Positions 1 through 8,391 of a stretch of 64,000 bases of DNA are shown here, piece after piece (the stretch's first letter is position 1; every line of letters starts with the position of its first letter). This DNA is from Chloroflexus sp. Y-396-1 (lineage in GTDB: Bacteria > Chloroflexota > Chloroflexia > Chloroflexales > Chloroflexaceae): the NCBI RefSeq assembly GCF_000516515.1, contig NZ_KI911784.1, positions 1,582,881 to 1,646,880 on the forward strand, written 5' to 3'. The position numbers and the translations under genes are program-made. The notes beneath the pieces were generated by a model that saw only the letters and a list, made by a program, of their open reading frames with translations, was not told where the DNA came from and ran no database searches.

Positions 1-2262
1 CTGACTCACGTCGGCAATATTAATACCGGCATCGGCGATCACATTTGAAATATCGCGCCACAATCCTACTCGATCCCAGGCTTCGATCCGCAACGGTACC
101 GGGAAGAACTGATTTGATCCAATGGTATTCCCCCAACATACCGGCATCAGACGATTGCGTTCGGTAGCACTGAGATTCTGGATCGTGCGACAATCGGTGC
201 GATGAACGGTAACACCCCGACCACGGGTTGTAAAACCAACTATCGGTTCACCAAAAACCGGGTTACAACAGCGTGCAAGCCGTGAGGCAATTTTACCGGT
301 ACCTTCGAGATAAATCTCACCACTGGCGCTGACTCGGGCTATTGGTTGGGGAGCACGCGGTAGTTGTAGTTGTTGTTCCTGTTCCGCTTGTTCGCTCTGT
401 GCCTGTGAAAGCTGTTGTTCGCTTAACAGCTTCTGAACGAGTGTCCGCTCGTTTAGGTCATCAACCCCGATCTGGTAGAAGAGGTCATCAATCGAGCGCA
501 CGGTTGGGCCGGCCAGCTCAACCAGCTTCTCGAAACTGACCTGCGTTAAACCATAGCGCTTCAGCTCCTTTTCGAGCATTTCGCGCCCGGCAGCAATGTT
601 TTCTTCACGTTCGAGCCTGCGGAAATATCGCTTAATATGGTTCCGGGCCGAGGGTGTCTTCACAAAACGCAACCAGTCGCGACTGGGGCCGCGCTGGTGT
701 TTCGAGGTTAGAATCTCAACAATTTCACCGTTTCGTAACTCGTAATCGAGCGGTACCAAGCGGTCATTGACTTTCGCACCGATACAACTGTGCCCCACTT
801 CAGAGTGAATACGATACGCAAAATCGACCGGTGTTGATCCTTCGGGGAGATCGATAATTTTTCCTTTTGGCGTGAAAACAAAGACGCGCTCTTCAAATTC
901 GGCGCGTAACATATCGACAAATTCGCGGTCGGTCGTTTCATTGCGCCAGGAGATCAGCTCACGTAACCAGCGAATTTTGTTCTCGTAATCGCGATCACTG
1001 CGGGTATTGAAGCCCTCTTTATAGCGCCAGTGTGCTGCAATGCCGTGCTCGGCTTCTTCGTGCATCTTCGTCGAACGAATCTGCACTTCACAGTGCAACC
1101 CTTCCGGCAAAATGACGGTCGTGTGGATCGAGCGATATGAACTCTCTTTCGGGGCAGCAATATAATCGTCAAACTCCGACATAACCGGCGTCCAATTCAT
1201 CTTGCCGTGTACTACCCCCAGCGCCTGATAACACGCGCCTACCTCATTATTTGGATCGTCAACAATAATCCGCACGGCAAGCTGATCATAGATGCGCTCG
1301 AGAGGCACACCTTTTCGTTCCATTTTGCGCCAGATCGAGTAAATGTGCTTTGAGCGACCGGTCACCTCGGCCTTGATGCCCTCGCGAGCCAACATCTCTT
1401 TCAGTTGGGCAATAATTTTTTGCACGATCCGGTCACGCGCCTCTTTGCGCATCGCCAGACCGCGGGCAATCTCTTGATAGCGATCAGGGTGAAGCGTCTT
1501 AAATGCCAAATCCTCCAGTTCCGACTTCATCTGCCACATCCCGAGGCGATGGGCGAGCGGCGCATAAATGTCGAGAGTTTCACGGGCTACCCGCTGCTGC
1601 TTTTGCGGTGGGGTAGCGTGAATGGTTCGCATGTTATGCAATCGGTCGGCCAGCTTGATCAGCACAACCCGTGGATCGTCGGCAGAAGCAATAATGAGTT
1701 TGCGGTATGTCCCGGCTTGAGCTTCTTCTTTGCTCTTGCTCTCGTAACCGGAAAGCTTTGTAACTCCATCAACCAGACTGGCAACCTGCTGACCGAAGAA
1801 GTGTTCGATGACGTTAATCGGCACACCGCTATCCTCGACCACGTCGTGCAGGAGCGCGGCAGCAATTGATTCGGTGTCGAGACGCAGGTCGAGCAGAATG
1901 ATGGCAACTGCAATCGGATGATCAAGATACGGCTCACCTGACTGTCGGCGTTGTCCTTCGTGGGCAATTGCAGCGAGAGCATACGAACGGCGGATGAGAT
2001 CAAAATCGGCAGAGGGGAGGTAATCACGATGGCGGGCAATCAAGGCTTCAACTGAAGGCGAATGATAGGCTTTCACAAAAGCTGCTTGCACCGCTTCGAG
2101 AGATGTTTGACAGCCACGCTTTTGTTGCTGTTTAACGATAATGTGCATTACCGGGTGCTGAAGCAGTTCGGCTGCCAGTGGAGAAAGGTTATCTGGTTTG
2201 CACTCATCCGGTATCGTTGCCGTTAGCTCAAGTGCTTGAGCGGTAGTTGCTATCTCATCCAT
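1..2262 (-). CDS. rel: RelA/SpoT-type (p)ppGpp synthetase/hydrolase, 3' end cut by window
   Basis: An open frame runs from ATG at 2262 to base 1 with no stop; 754 codons are visible and the C-terminus is missing. Domain order: HD hydrolase (HDVVED at residues 139-144, then LADRLHNMRT), (p)ppGpp synthetase, TGS (DLPEGSTPVDFAY), and the beginning of the C-terminal zinc-finger/ACT region (RCCNPVFGEPIVGF; HRTDC). The enzyme makes and breaks the stringent-response alarmone from GTP/ATP. The synthetase loop reads EFDD (363-366), the EXDD form described for monofunctional RelA, rather than the RXKD of bifunctional Rel proteins, yet the hydrolase motif looks complete. The family is certain; whether it is bifunctional is not. 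Confidence 0.95.
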   Translation of the reverse strand, partial: MDEIATTAQALELTATIPDECKPDNLSPLAAELLQHPVMHIIVKQQQKRGCQTSLEAVQAAFVKAYHSPSVEALIARHRDYLPSADFDLIRRSYALAAIAHEGQRRQSGEPYLDHPIAVAIILLDLRLDTESIAAALLHDVVEDSGVPINVIEHFFGQQVASLVDGVTKLSGYESKSKEEAQAGTYRKLIIASADDPRVVLIKLADRLHNMRTIHATPPQKQQRVARETLDIYAPLAHRLGMWQMKSELEDLAFKTLHPDRYQEIARGLAMRKEARDRIVQKIIAQLKEMLAREGIKAEVTGRSKHIYSIWRKMERKGVPLERIYDQLAVRIIVDDPNNEVGACYQALGVVHGKMNWTPVMSEFDDYIAAPKESSYRSIHTTVILPEGLHCEVQIRSTKMHEEAEHGIAAHWRYKEGFNTRSDRDYENKIRWLRELISWRNETTDREFVDMLRAEFEERVFVFTPKGKIIDLPEGSTPVDFAYRIHSEVGHSCIGAKVNDRLVPLDYELRNGEIVEILTSKHQRGPSRDWLRFVKTPSARNHIKRYFRRLEREENIAAGREMLEKELKRYGLTQVSFEKLVELAGPTVRSIDDLFYQIGVDDLNERTLVQKLLSEQQLSQAQSEQAEQEQQLQLPRAPQPIARVSASGEIYLEGTGKIASRLARCCNPVFGEPIVGFTTRGRGVTVHRTDCRTIQNLSATERNRLMPVCWGNTIGSNQFFPVPLRIEAWDRVGLWRDISNVIADAGINIADVSQ

Positions 2263-2919
2263 AAGAGCCGCTCCTATCTGGACAGACGGTGCGCCACTGT
2301 TCTTCAGCTTTCAGATCAGGCTTGGATGAAACCAAATCCCGCACAGTAAGCTGTCTATCGTTATCACTCAGCCGTCTTTGTTGATGATGAAAGGTCGCTA
2401 GGTCTACGGAAAGAATGTCTGATCAAAAACGCCCGGCGTGCAACGCCAGGCCGCATTCCATCCCAAGCGACGATCTTCCGCGATCGTGACGCACAAGTTG
2501 TCTTTGATTATGTAGCATAACACTCGTGAGCAACGATGTCAAGGCAGGTTGAAGAGGTAGGGGTTTTCAGCCTTATCGGGTTTTGGTCAGGTTCACCAAT
2601 GGAAATCTTTCACGCGCACCGCTATCCCCGACCCACTCGGTTTTCCTGGGTGCGCAGGCCGCTGGCCGGCGTTGGGCAGGAATGCCAGATGCAGCGGGCA
2701 GGTTGAGAACCCGCCCCTCCCGTGGAGTGACAGAACGACGTGGAAGCCGGCGCACGTCTCATCAGCATGCTTGCAGCGCCCCTCAATCTCTGCCTTTACA
2801 TAGGGATCGGAAGGGAGCGTGTGCGACAGGGTTACAACTCGTCCCTACAACCTCCCTATTCTTCTACTTCCTCTGCCGCCATTACCGGATAGAGAACGAA
2901 CCTTGAAAAGTTCTCCAAC
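2263..2919. other. Intergenic region between rel and the prenyl synthase, no supported gene
   Basis: The stretch has ORFs on both strands, but none has a ribosome-binding site or recognisable protein. It holds a hairpin at 2696-2716 (GGGCAGGTT / AACCCGCCC, one mismatch, 3-nt loop). This resembles other G-rich hairpins in the window (18126-18154, 24910-24939). Confidence 0.6.
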
Positions 2920-3957
2920 CTAATATTGACGGCCAATCAGGCTTTGTGTGAGCGCACGCAAACGGTCGCGGGCCGCAGCGGCAGCATCCGTAGATGGATG
3001 GAGACGATCAAGAGCATCGAAGGCGGCCCGATGATACTCGTTGGCTATTGCAGCACAGAAAGATCGTGACCCAGCAGCATCAAGAATGGCCAGGGCCTGT
3101 TTCACCGCATCATCACCAAGCACAGGTTGGCGGTAGAGTTCGGCCAGTCGCTCGCGATCAGGACTATGACTCAGCGCATGCACGACCGGTAAACTCACTT
3201 TACGGCGATACAAATCAGCGGCAAACGGCTTACCGGTTTGTTCTGGTGCTCCCCAAACACCCAAAATGTCATCTTCGATCTGAAATGCTAACCCCACTGC
3301 ACGACCAAAATCAGCTAGAGCTGTTACCGTCTCCTCGGTAGCACCGGCAGCGCGAGCACCAAGTTCAGCGGAGCCAGCAATGAGTGCTGCGGTCTTACCG
3401 CCGATCATCGTCAGATAATCATCGGGTGAGATGCTCAAATCACCCTCGAAACTGAGATCGAGATACTGACCTTCACAGATACGTAAGATGATCTCATCAA
3501 ACCGACGGAGGATCGTCAGCACTCGCTCGGCTGGCAGCCCACGATCGGCCAGCCGATGAATGGCTAAGTGCGCAATGACAAACATTGCATCACCGGCGTT
3601 GATCCCGTGCGCCAACCCCCAGATATGCCAGAGAGTGCGCCGCCCTCGTCGCATGGCACTGTCGTCTTCGATGTCGTCGTGGATAAGCGAGAAATCGTGT
3701 AACAACTGCACACCGGCTGCCAGCGGCAAGGCTCGTTGTGGATCACCACCAGCAGCAGCACATGCTAACAACACAAGCTGTGGACGGATCAGCTTCCCTG
3801 GATCGGCAGTTGTGGGTGTCAGATCTTCGTTTCGCCAACCCAGATGATATTCCTGCATCGCGTAAAACCGGCTTAGCCGTCCTTCAACCACCGGAAATGC
3901 TGCCCGCATTTCCGCCTGAATCTGGTGACGAACGTCGTTCTCTGTTATCATAGGCAT
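2920..3957 (-). CDS. Polyprenyl (geranylgeranyl-type) diphosphate synthase
   Basis: This is a trans-isoprenyl diphosphate synthase that condenses IPP with an allylic diphosphate. The first Asp-rich motif is LIHDDIEDDSAMRRGRRT and the second is FQIEDDILG. With the ATG at 3957 (MPMITENDV) the protein is 345 aa, usual for the family. An upstream in-frame ATG at 3999 would add 14 residues, but it lies inside a perfect inverted repeat (3987-4009) that looks like an operator, so I prefer 3957 (3951 is also possible). It is divergent from a BlaI-type regulator. The product may feed carotenoid, quinone or chlorophyll side chains; chain length cannot be read reliably from the sequence. Confidence 0.9.
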   Translation of the reverse strand: MPMITENDVRHQIQAEMRAAFPVVEGRLSRFYAMQEYHLGWRNEDLTPTTADPGKLIRPQLVLLACAAAGGDPQRALPLAAGVQLLHDFSLIHDDIEDDSAMRRGRRTLWHIWGLAHGINAGDAMFVIAHLAIHRLADRGLPAERVLTILRRFDEIILRICEGQYLDLSFEGDLSISPDDYLTMIGGKTAALIAGSAELGARAAGATEETVTALADFGRAVGLAFQIEDDILGVWGAPEQTGKPFAADLYRRKVSLPVVHALSHSPDRERLAELYRQPVLGDDAVKQALAILDAAGSRSFCAAIANEYHRAAFDALDRLHPSTDAAAAARDRLRALTQSLIGRQY

Positions 3958-3986
3958 TACAAATTGTTTACAGTTTTTAATATCGT

Positions 3987-4009
3987 CTATACGACACACT
4001 ATCGTATAG
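3987..4009. promoter_or_regulatory. Perfect inverted repeat between prenyl synthase and BlaI-type regulator
   Basis: CTATACGA at 3987-3994 and TCGTATAG at 4002-4009 are exact reverse complements separated by 7 nt. It sits 30 nt upstream of the preferred synthase start and in the intergenic region shared with the divergent regulator at 4147. It is a candidate operator for that regulator (inference). Confidence 0.5.
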
Positions 4010-4146
4010 AAAGCGGATTATAGTACTACTAACATGTCATCACTGTGTAATGTTACCCCCTTCTCGAACTGCTTGCTGCGCCGTACACTCGCTTTCAGAA
4101 GGATACGAGCTATCTACTACCGTTAACACAAGAAAAGGGGTGTACT

Positions 4147-4572
4147 ATGGCATTCAACCTACGCTTCCGCTTCAGTCCGACGAAAGATGGGCTTGTCAAG
4201 GTACTGGGGCCACTTGAGACCGAAATCATGCAAATTCTCTGGCAAGAAGGCGCGAGCACAGTGAAGAAGGTTCATCGTAAACTGGCCCAACAGCGTGATA
4301 TTGCATACACAACTGTCATGACGACGATGAGCCGTCTCGCCGATAAGGGTGTGTTACAACGTGAGCGCGATGGGTTGGCGTATGTCTACACTCCCGTAAT
4401 TTCCGAAGATGAATTTGTTAATATGATTGTTCAGCAGGTAATCGATGGCTTGCTCGACGATTACAGTGATGCAGCCATCTCTTATATGGTTGATCATCTG
4501 GCGAAGAACAATCCTACTGAATTACGCCGTTTGCAACAAGAGATCGGTCGGCGATTAAACGGCACGAAGTGA
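4147..4572 (+). CDS. BlaI/MecI/CopY-family transcriptional regulator
   Basis: 141 aa. The N-terminal winged helix (about residues 18-85) carries LGPLETEIMQILWQEG and the recognition-helix segment AYTTVMTTMSRLADKGVL, typical of the penicillinase-repressor family; the C-terminal helical part would dimerise. A GGGG ribosome-binding site lies 7 nt before the ATG. No BlaR/MecR sensor protease is nearby, so the signal is unknown. The divergent placement and the intergenic inverted repeat suggest it controls itself and the prenyl synthase, as BlaI-type proteins often act on neighbours. A perfect hairpin follows the stop. Confidence 0.88.
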   Translation: MAFNLRFRFSPTKDGLVKVLGPLETEIMQILWQEGASTVKKVHRKLAQQRDIAYTTVMTTMSRLADKGVLQRERDGLAYVYTPVISEDEFVNMIVQQVIDGLLDDYSDAAISYMVDHLAKNNPTELRRLQQEIGRRLNGTK

Positions 4573-4589
4573 TCGACTTAACCAATTCG

Positions 4590-4617
4590 TTGGTGGTGCA
4601 ATAATCTGCACCACCAA
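4590..4617. terminator. Bidirectional hairpin terminator between convergent genes
   Basis: TTGGTGGTGCA (4590-4600) and TGCACCACCAA (4607-4617) form a perfect 11-bp stem with a 6-nt loop. It lies between the convergent BlaI-type gene and rimO. There is no long T-run on either side. Confidence 0.65.
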
Positions 4618-4621
4618 TGTA

Positions 4622-5992
4622 TTATCCAACTACTTCACCCCACAAGTCGTACTCGGCAGCTTGCGTAATACGCACAGGTAGCATCTGCCCGATGGGAAAA
4701 TTGCCCCAAACAAAGACCTGACCATCAATTTCGGGTGCATCGCGAAATGATCGACCAACGCTCAACTGGCTCCCATCATCGGCGCTGCCGTTCCCTTCGA
4801 TCAACACCGTCAATGTGCGCCCAATCCAGCGCTGATTACGGGTGAACGAAATCTGTTGTTGTAGGCGCATCAATTCGTGCCATCGTCGCTCGATAACTTG
4901 TGGACGTACCTGGTCGGGTAGTTCGGCTGCCGGTGTACCCGGCTCACGTGAATAGCGGAATGCACCAACCCGGTCGAGTTGGGCCGTTTGCAAGAATTCG
5001 AGGAGTGCATTGAACTCAGCCGTGGTTTCGCCAGGGTAGCCAACAATAAACGTCGAGCGAAGAGCAATATCAGGCATCGCCGCCCGGAGTTCGGCAATGA
5101 GTTTGAGCGTTCGATCGGTATCAGGTGGCCGTCGCATGCGGCGCAAGGTGGCTGGATGGGCATGCTGGAGCGGCATATCGAGGTAGTGGCAAATCTGTTT
5201 GTGAGTAGCCATCGTGGTGATGAGCCGCTCGCTGATACCGTGCGGGTACGCATACATCAGTCTGATCCAGATGTCTGGCGGTGTCACCTGACATAATTCT
5301 TCCAAGAGAAGAGCCAGACCATCCTTCAGACCGAGATCGCGACCATAATCGGTCAGGTGCTGGGCAACCAGAATAATTTCACGGGTTCCCTGCGCAACCA
5401 GCTCTTGTGCCTCGGCCAATACAGCACCGACCGGCTTCGAGCGCATGTCGCCCTTGAAACTGGGGATCGTGCAGAAAGCACAGCGCAGATTACAACCGTC
5501 TGAGATTTTGAGATACGCCGAGGGTGTATGGCGTGTACGTCGAATCTGGGTGGTACGCCAATCGGCATACGATAGCGGTTGACCGTTCGATGACGCCGGT
5601 ATGAGGGGAATGGTCACAGCCGTCTGCCCCGGCGTCAATGGGATCACCGGATGGTCGAGCTGGCTAACCAGCACGTTAATCTGTGTCCATTGTTGAGTAC
5701 CAATTGTCGCATCTACTCCTTGCACAGCCGTAATTTCCTGCGGATGGCTTTGGGCCATACACCCGGCTGCAATGAGTCGCTGGTGGGGCCGTTTACGGTT
5801 GGCCAGTTCTTTTAAGACACCGAGCGTCTCAGCTCGAGCAGCAGCAATAAAGCTACATGTATTGACAATAATGACATCAGCTTCATCAGCCGATGCAACA
5901 GCTTGGTGACCCTGCGTGCTGAGCAGGCTGTCCATGCCTTCGCTATCCACTGCATTTTTGGGGCAGCCTAGCGTCACAATATGATATTTCAT
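4622..5992 (-). CDS. rimO: Ribosomal protein S12 methylthiotransferase RimO
   Basis: A radical-SAM methylthiotransferase that modifies the conserved aspartate of ribosomal protein S12. 456 aa. The N-terminal UPF0004 domain has three cluster cysteines (C10 in TLGCPKN, C46 in VNTCSF, C78 in AAGCMAQ). The radical-SAM site is C167-x3-C171-x2-C174 (DGCNLRCAFCTIPSFKG). A TRAM domain closes the protein. The start MKYHIVTLGCPKNAVDSEG is typical of RimO; MiaB usually has a longer N-terminus. The Shine-Dalgarno sequence is weak. Confidence 0.93.
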   Translation of the reverse strand: MKYHIVTLGCPKNAVDSEGMDSLLSTQGHQAVASADEADVIIVNTCSFIAAARAETLGVLKELANRKRPHQRLIAAGCMAQSHPQEITAVQGVDATIGTQQWTQINVLVSQLDHPVIPLTPGQTAVTIPLIPASSNGQPLSYADWRTTQIRRTRHTPSAYLKISDGCNLRCAFCTIPSFKGDMRSKPVGAVLAEAQELVAQGTREIILVAQHLTDYGRDLGLKDGLALLLEELCQVTPPDIWIRLMYAYPHGISERLITTMATHKQICHYLDMPLQHAHPATLRRMRRPPDTDRTLKLIAELRAAMPDIALRSTFIVGYPGETTAEFNALLEFLQTAQLDRVGAFRYSREPGTPAAELPDQVRPQVIERRWHELMRLQQQISFTRNQRWIGRTLTVLIEGNGSADDGSQLSVGRSFRDAPEIDGQVFVWGNFPIGQMLPVRITQAAEYDLWGEVVG

Positions 5993-6244
5993 TATAGCGT
6001 TCTTTTCGATATATAACCACGAATAATGCTAAAACCGTTGATCATCGACCTCGTTTCATTATAGATCGATTTGTCATTTGAATGTGCACACCATAGACGA
6101 GATAGTGTCCTATTCTGAGTACTCGATACTGACATTCACTAAAGAACCCGGAAAAGCGCTGGAGAAGATGAGCGCTGCCGGCAATGCGGTTCACCGACGC
6201 GCGATCTAGGCCAACAGCGCATATATAGTGTATGCGAACACCCG

Positions 6245-6742
6245 CTAGCGGTAATTTGTCATTTGTAAGGGCACCGGAATCTCACCTTCACGTTCGCGGA
6301 GAAACGCAATAACTGCTTGCAGTTCATCGCGACTCTTTCCTACTACGCGCAGTGAGTCGCCTTGAATACGGGGCTGAACCTTGGGAAAACGTTCCCGGAT
6401 CATTTTGCTCAGCTTTTTAGCCAACTCACTATCGATGCCACGGCGTAAGGTGACGACCTGTCGTACCCGACCACCGCTGGCGTCAGTTGGTTTGCCGTAA
6501 TCGAAGATTTTGAGCGATAATTTTCGCCGTAATGCCTTCGTCTCCAATATATCACGGACACTACGCAGACTCATTTCGCTGTCAGCTTCAATCACCAGTT
6601 CGGTTTTACTGAGCGTTAGCGTTACACCGGCATCTTTCAGATCGTAGCGGGTCTGCGCTTCGCGTAATGTTTGATCAACCGCATTTACTAACTCTTGCTG
6701 ATCGAAGTCTGAGACAATATCAAAGCTATTTTCTGCTGGCAT
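6245..6742 (-). CDS. YajQ-family nucleotide-binding protein
   Basis: 165 aa from ATG 6742 (MPAENSFDIVSDFD), preceded by CTGGAG about 9 nt upstream; a longer frame to 6775 lacks this support. The family has two ferredoxin-like domains. Characteristic segments are VNAVDQTLREAQTRYD near the N-terminus and IRERFPKVQPRIQGDSLRV near the C-terminus. YajQ homologues bind nucleotides, in some bacteria cyclic di-GMP; the role here is not known. It starts 17 nt after the RodZ-like gene and is probably cotranscribed with it. Confidence 0.9.
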   Translation of the reverse strand: MPAENSFDIVSDFDQQELVNAVDQTLREAQTRYDLKDAGVTLTLSKTELVIEADSEMSLRSVRDILETKALRRKLSLKIFDYGKPTDASGGRVRQVVTLRRGIDSELAKKLSKMIRERFPKVQPRIQGDSLRVVGKSRDELQAVIAFLREREGEIPVPLQMTNYR

Positions 6743-6759
6743 TGTTCGTACTCCAGATA

Positions 6760-7566
6760 TTAGTTCGGTGGCCACGACCAGTTTACCGGCTGCCCGGGCA
6801 CGGTACCGAGCGGTCCTTGCTGAAGGCCGTTAACCGTCACTTCAACATCGGTCGGATTACCGGCCCGAATAAAGACCCGGCGCTGAGCAGTGAACGTTCG
6901 TTGTTCGCCAGCGCGCATGATAGATTCAAAGACTGTTGTCCCATCAACCTGCACCCGTACCCAGGAATTCTCATTCCCGCGGACGGCAGGCACCCGTACC
7001 TCAACCACAATGGGCGCCGCAAGCGTTGGCGTCGGCTCAGGCGTGGGAGGAACGGTAGGTGTCACAACAGGGGTTGCCGGCAGAGTGGTTGGCGCACTTA
7101 CGGCAGTTGGTGGTTCAGGCGTTGGTAAAGGTGATGGTGGAACAATGGTTGGTGACGGAACGACAGCGGCAGAGGGGGTTGCCCGTTCGCCAATTTGCCC
7201 AAGAGCGCTTAAACCAACGTATGCTAGCCCGATCAACACCAGGGTAATGAAGAAAATAGCAAAAAAACTGGGCAGAACATACATGCGAGTACGAGGCGGA
7301 TGTGTTGCAGGCACAATCCGAATTTTATCAGTAGCACCGCGCTCGCGCCGGTAGAGTTCGATCATTTCATCAACGGGCAGCCCGAGGTACTGTGAATAAT
7401 TGCGAATGAAACCACGGGCAACAACATCACTTGGCAAACGCTCAAATGCACCCTCTTCCAGCGCTTGCAACGATTGCAAGAGAATACGGGTATCAGCCGC
7501 TGCCTGAGCCAGTGATATACCGTTTGTCTCTCGCGCCCGTCGGAGACGCGCGCCCAACTCACTCAT
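6760..7566 (-). CDS. RodZ-like membrane protein (HTH, one TM, external domain)
   Basis: 268 aa from ATG 7566 (MSELGARLRRARE), with GAAGGAA 8 nt upstream; the frame extends to 7605 without support. Residues about 1-70 form a Xre-type HTH_25 domain (GISLAQAAADTRI, FIRNYSQYLGL). A single TM helix follows at about 95-120, then a Pro/Thr-rich linker and a C-terminal beta-domain like DUF4115 (WVRVQVDGTTVFE, VTVNGLQQGPLG). RodZ proteins link the MreB cytoskeleton to the wall. No mreB is in the window, so the cell-shape role is inferred from the domain plan only. Confidence 0.85.
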   Translation of the reverse strand: MSELGARLRRARETNGISLAQAAADTRILLQSLQALEEGAFERLPSDVVARGFIRNYSQYLGLPVDEMIELYRRERGATDKIRIVPATHPPRTRMYVLPSFFAIFFITLVLIGLAYVGLSALGQIGERATPSAAVVPSPTIVPPSPLPTPEPPTAVSAPTTLPATPVVTPTVPPTPEPTPTLAAPIVVEVRVPAVRGNENSWVRVQVDGTTVFESIMRAGEQRTFTAQRRVFIRAGNPTDVEVTVNGLQQGPLGTVPGQPVNWSWPPN

Positions 7567-7812
7567 ACCGATTCCTTCTATCGCACCACCAGTTTTTTTT
7601 ACCATCCTCCCCTATGGTATGGTGATATTAGATACTTGTGTCCGGCAACAGTATACCACAATTGGATTGTTCGCCAACAAATAATTGATTGAGACGTGAA
7701 AGTGCTATGAAACATGTTATCCTGTTCCATCGTACATCCTGTATCAATCAAACGAGCGACCCGGTATGTTTCTTTGCAACCCGAATCTTGTAGATGCAGC
7801 AAGGAGGGAATC

Positions 7813-8004
7813 ATGCTCAGCACGCTATTCTTCATTGTGATAATTATTGCCGGTTTGATCGTCATCGCCCTAATTGGATCAGGGATCTTCTGGTTCTTAG
7901 TGCAGATTGGTGTTATTGTACAAAAAGCTGCTGAACCACCTACTCAGGATTACGGGAGCTATTCACTTGATCAGGGTCGTGATATTGATGAGCGTGAGCG
8001 ATAG
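7813..8004 (+). CDS. Small membrane protein, 63 aa
   Basis: ATG 7813 follows a strong AAGGAGGG ribosome-binding site. The protein is one long N-terminal hydrophobic helix (LFFIVIIIAGLIVIALIGSG, continuing to about residue 35) and an acidic, charged tail ending DERER. I do not recognise the family. Two nt after its stop begins a second tiny membrane protein, so the two look like a translationally linked pair, divergent from the RodZ-like gene. Confidence 0.7.
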   Translation: MLSTLFFIVIIIAGLIVIALIGSGIFWFLVQIGVIVQKAAEPPTQDYGSYSLDQGRDIDERER

Positions 8005-8006
8005 AT

Positions 8007-8171
8007 ATGTTTAGTTCACGAGAACGAGAAGCAATGATTCTGGGCGTAATCGTAGGGATCGCCGCGTTTACCATTCAAACGATGCTGGCTGAAAGTTCGC
8101 TCTGGCTTCATATATTGGCGATTATCCTGGCAGGCAGCATCATTAGTGGTATTGCGACATTCATCAAATAG
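8007..8171 (+). CDS. Tiny membrane protein, 54 aa
   Basis: ATG 8007 starts 2 nt after the stop of the upstream small membrane gene. The frame gives a charged start (MFSSREREAMILG), a hydrophobic segment (GVIVGIAAFTIQTML), a short polar loop and a second hydrophobic segment (LHILAIILAGSIISGIATF), then FIK and a stop. It has no dedicated strong ribosome-binding site, so translational coupling is likely. Unknown family. Confidence 0.6.
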   Translation: MFSSREREAMILGVIVGIAAFTIQTMLAESSLWLHILAIILAGSIISGIATFIK

Positions 8172-8294
8172 GCCATCACTCAGCGATGGGATAAGCAACA
8201 TTATTCGATCTTCTCGCTGCATACTGTCTCCGCTGCCAACATCGCTAAGTGTAGGTCTGAAAGGCCTCTTTCTGGCGGTTTTCTGATCCAAGCT

Positions 8295-8328
8295 CCCCTT
8301 TACCCTCTCTGTCAAGAGGGTAAAGGGG
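8295..8328. terminator. Perfect 14-bp hairpin between convergent transcripts
   Basis: CCCCTTTACCCTCT (8295-8308) pairs exactly with AGAGGGTAAAGGGG (8315-8328) over a 6-nt loop. It lies between the tiny membrane genes and the 3' end of the amidohydrolase gene, so it could serve both strands. No T-run follows. Confidence 0.55.
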
Positions 8329-8391
8329 CTGGAAGCATCATTTGGGCAGCCTGGCGCAGCGCAGACAAGAGGAGTACCTTTGCGACACTCG

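Noticed and set aside
2583-2906. 107-codon ORF between rel and the prenyl synthase
   Set aside because: No ribosome-binding site, biased composition and a hairpin repeat inside it.
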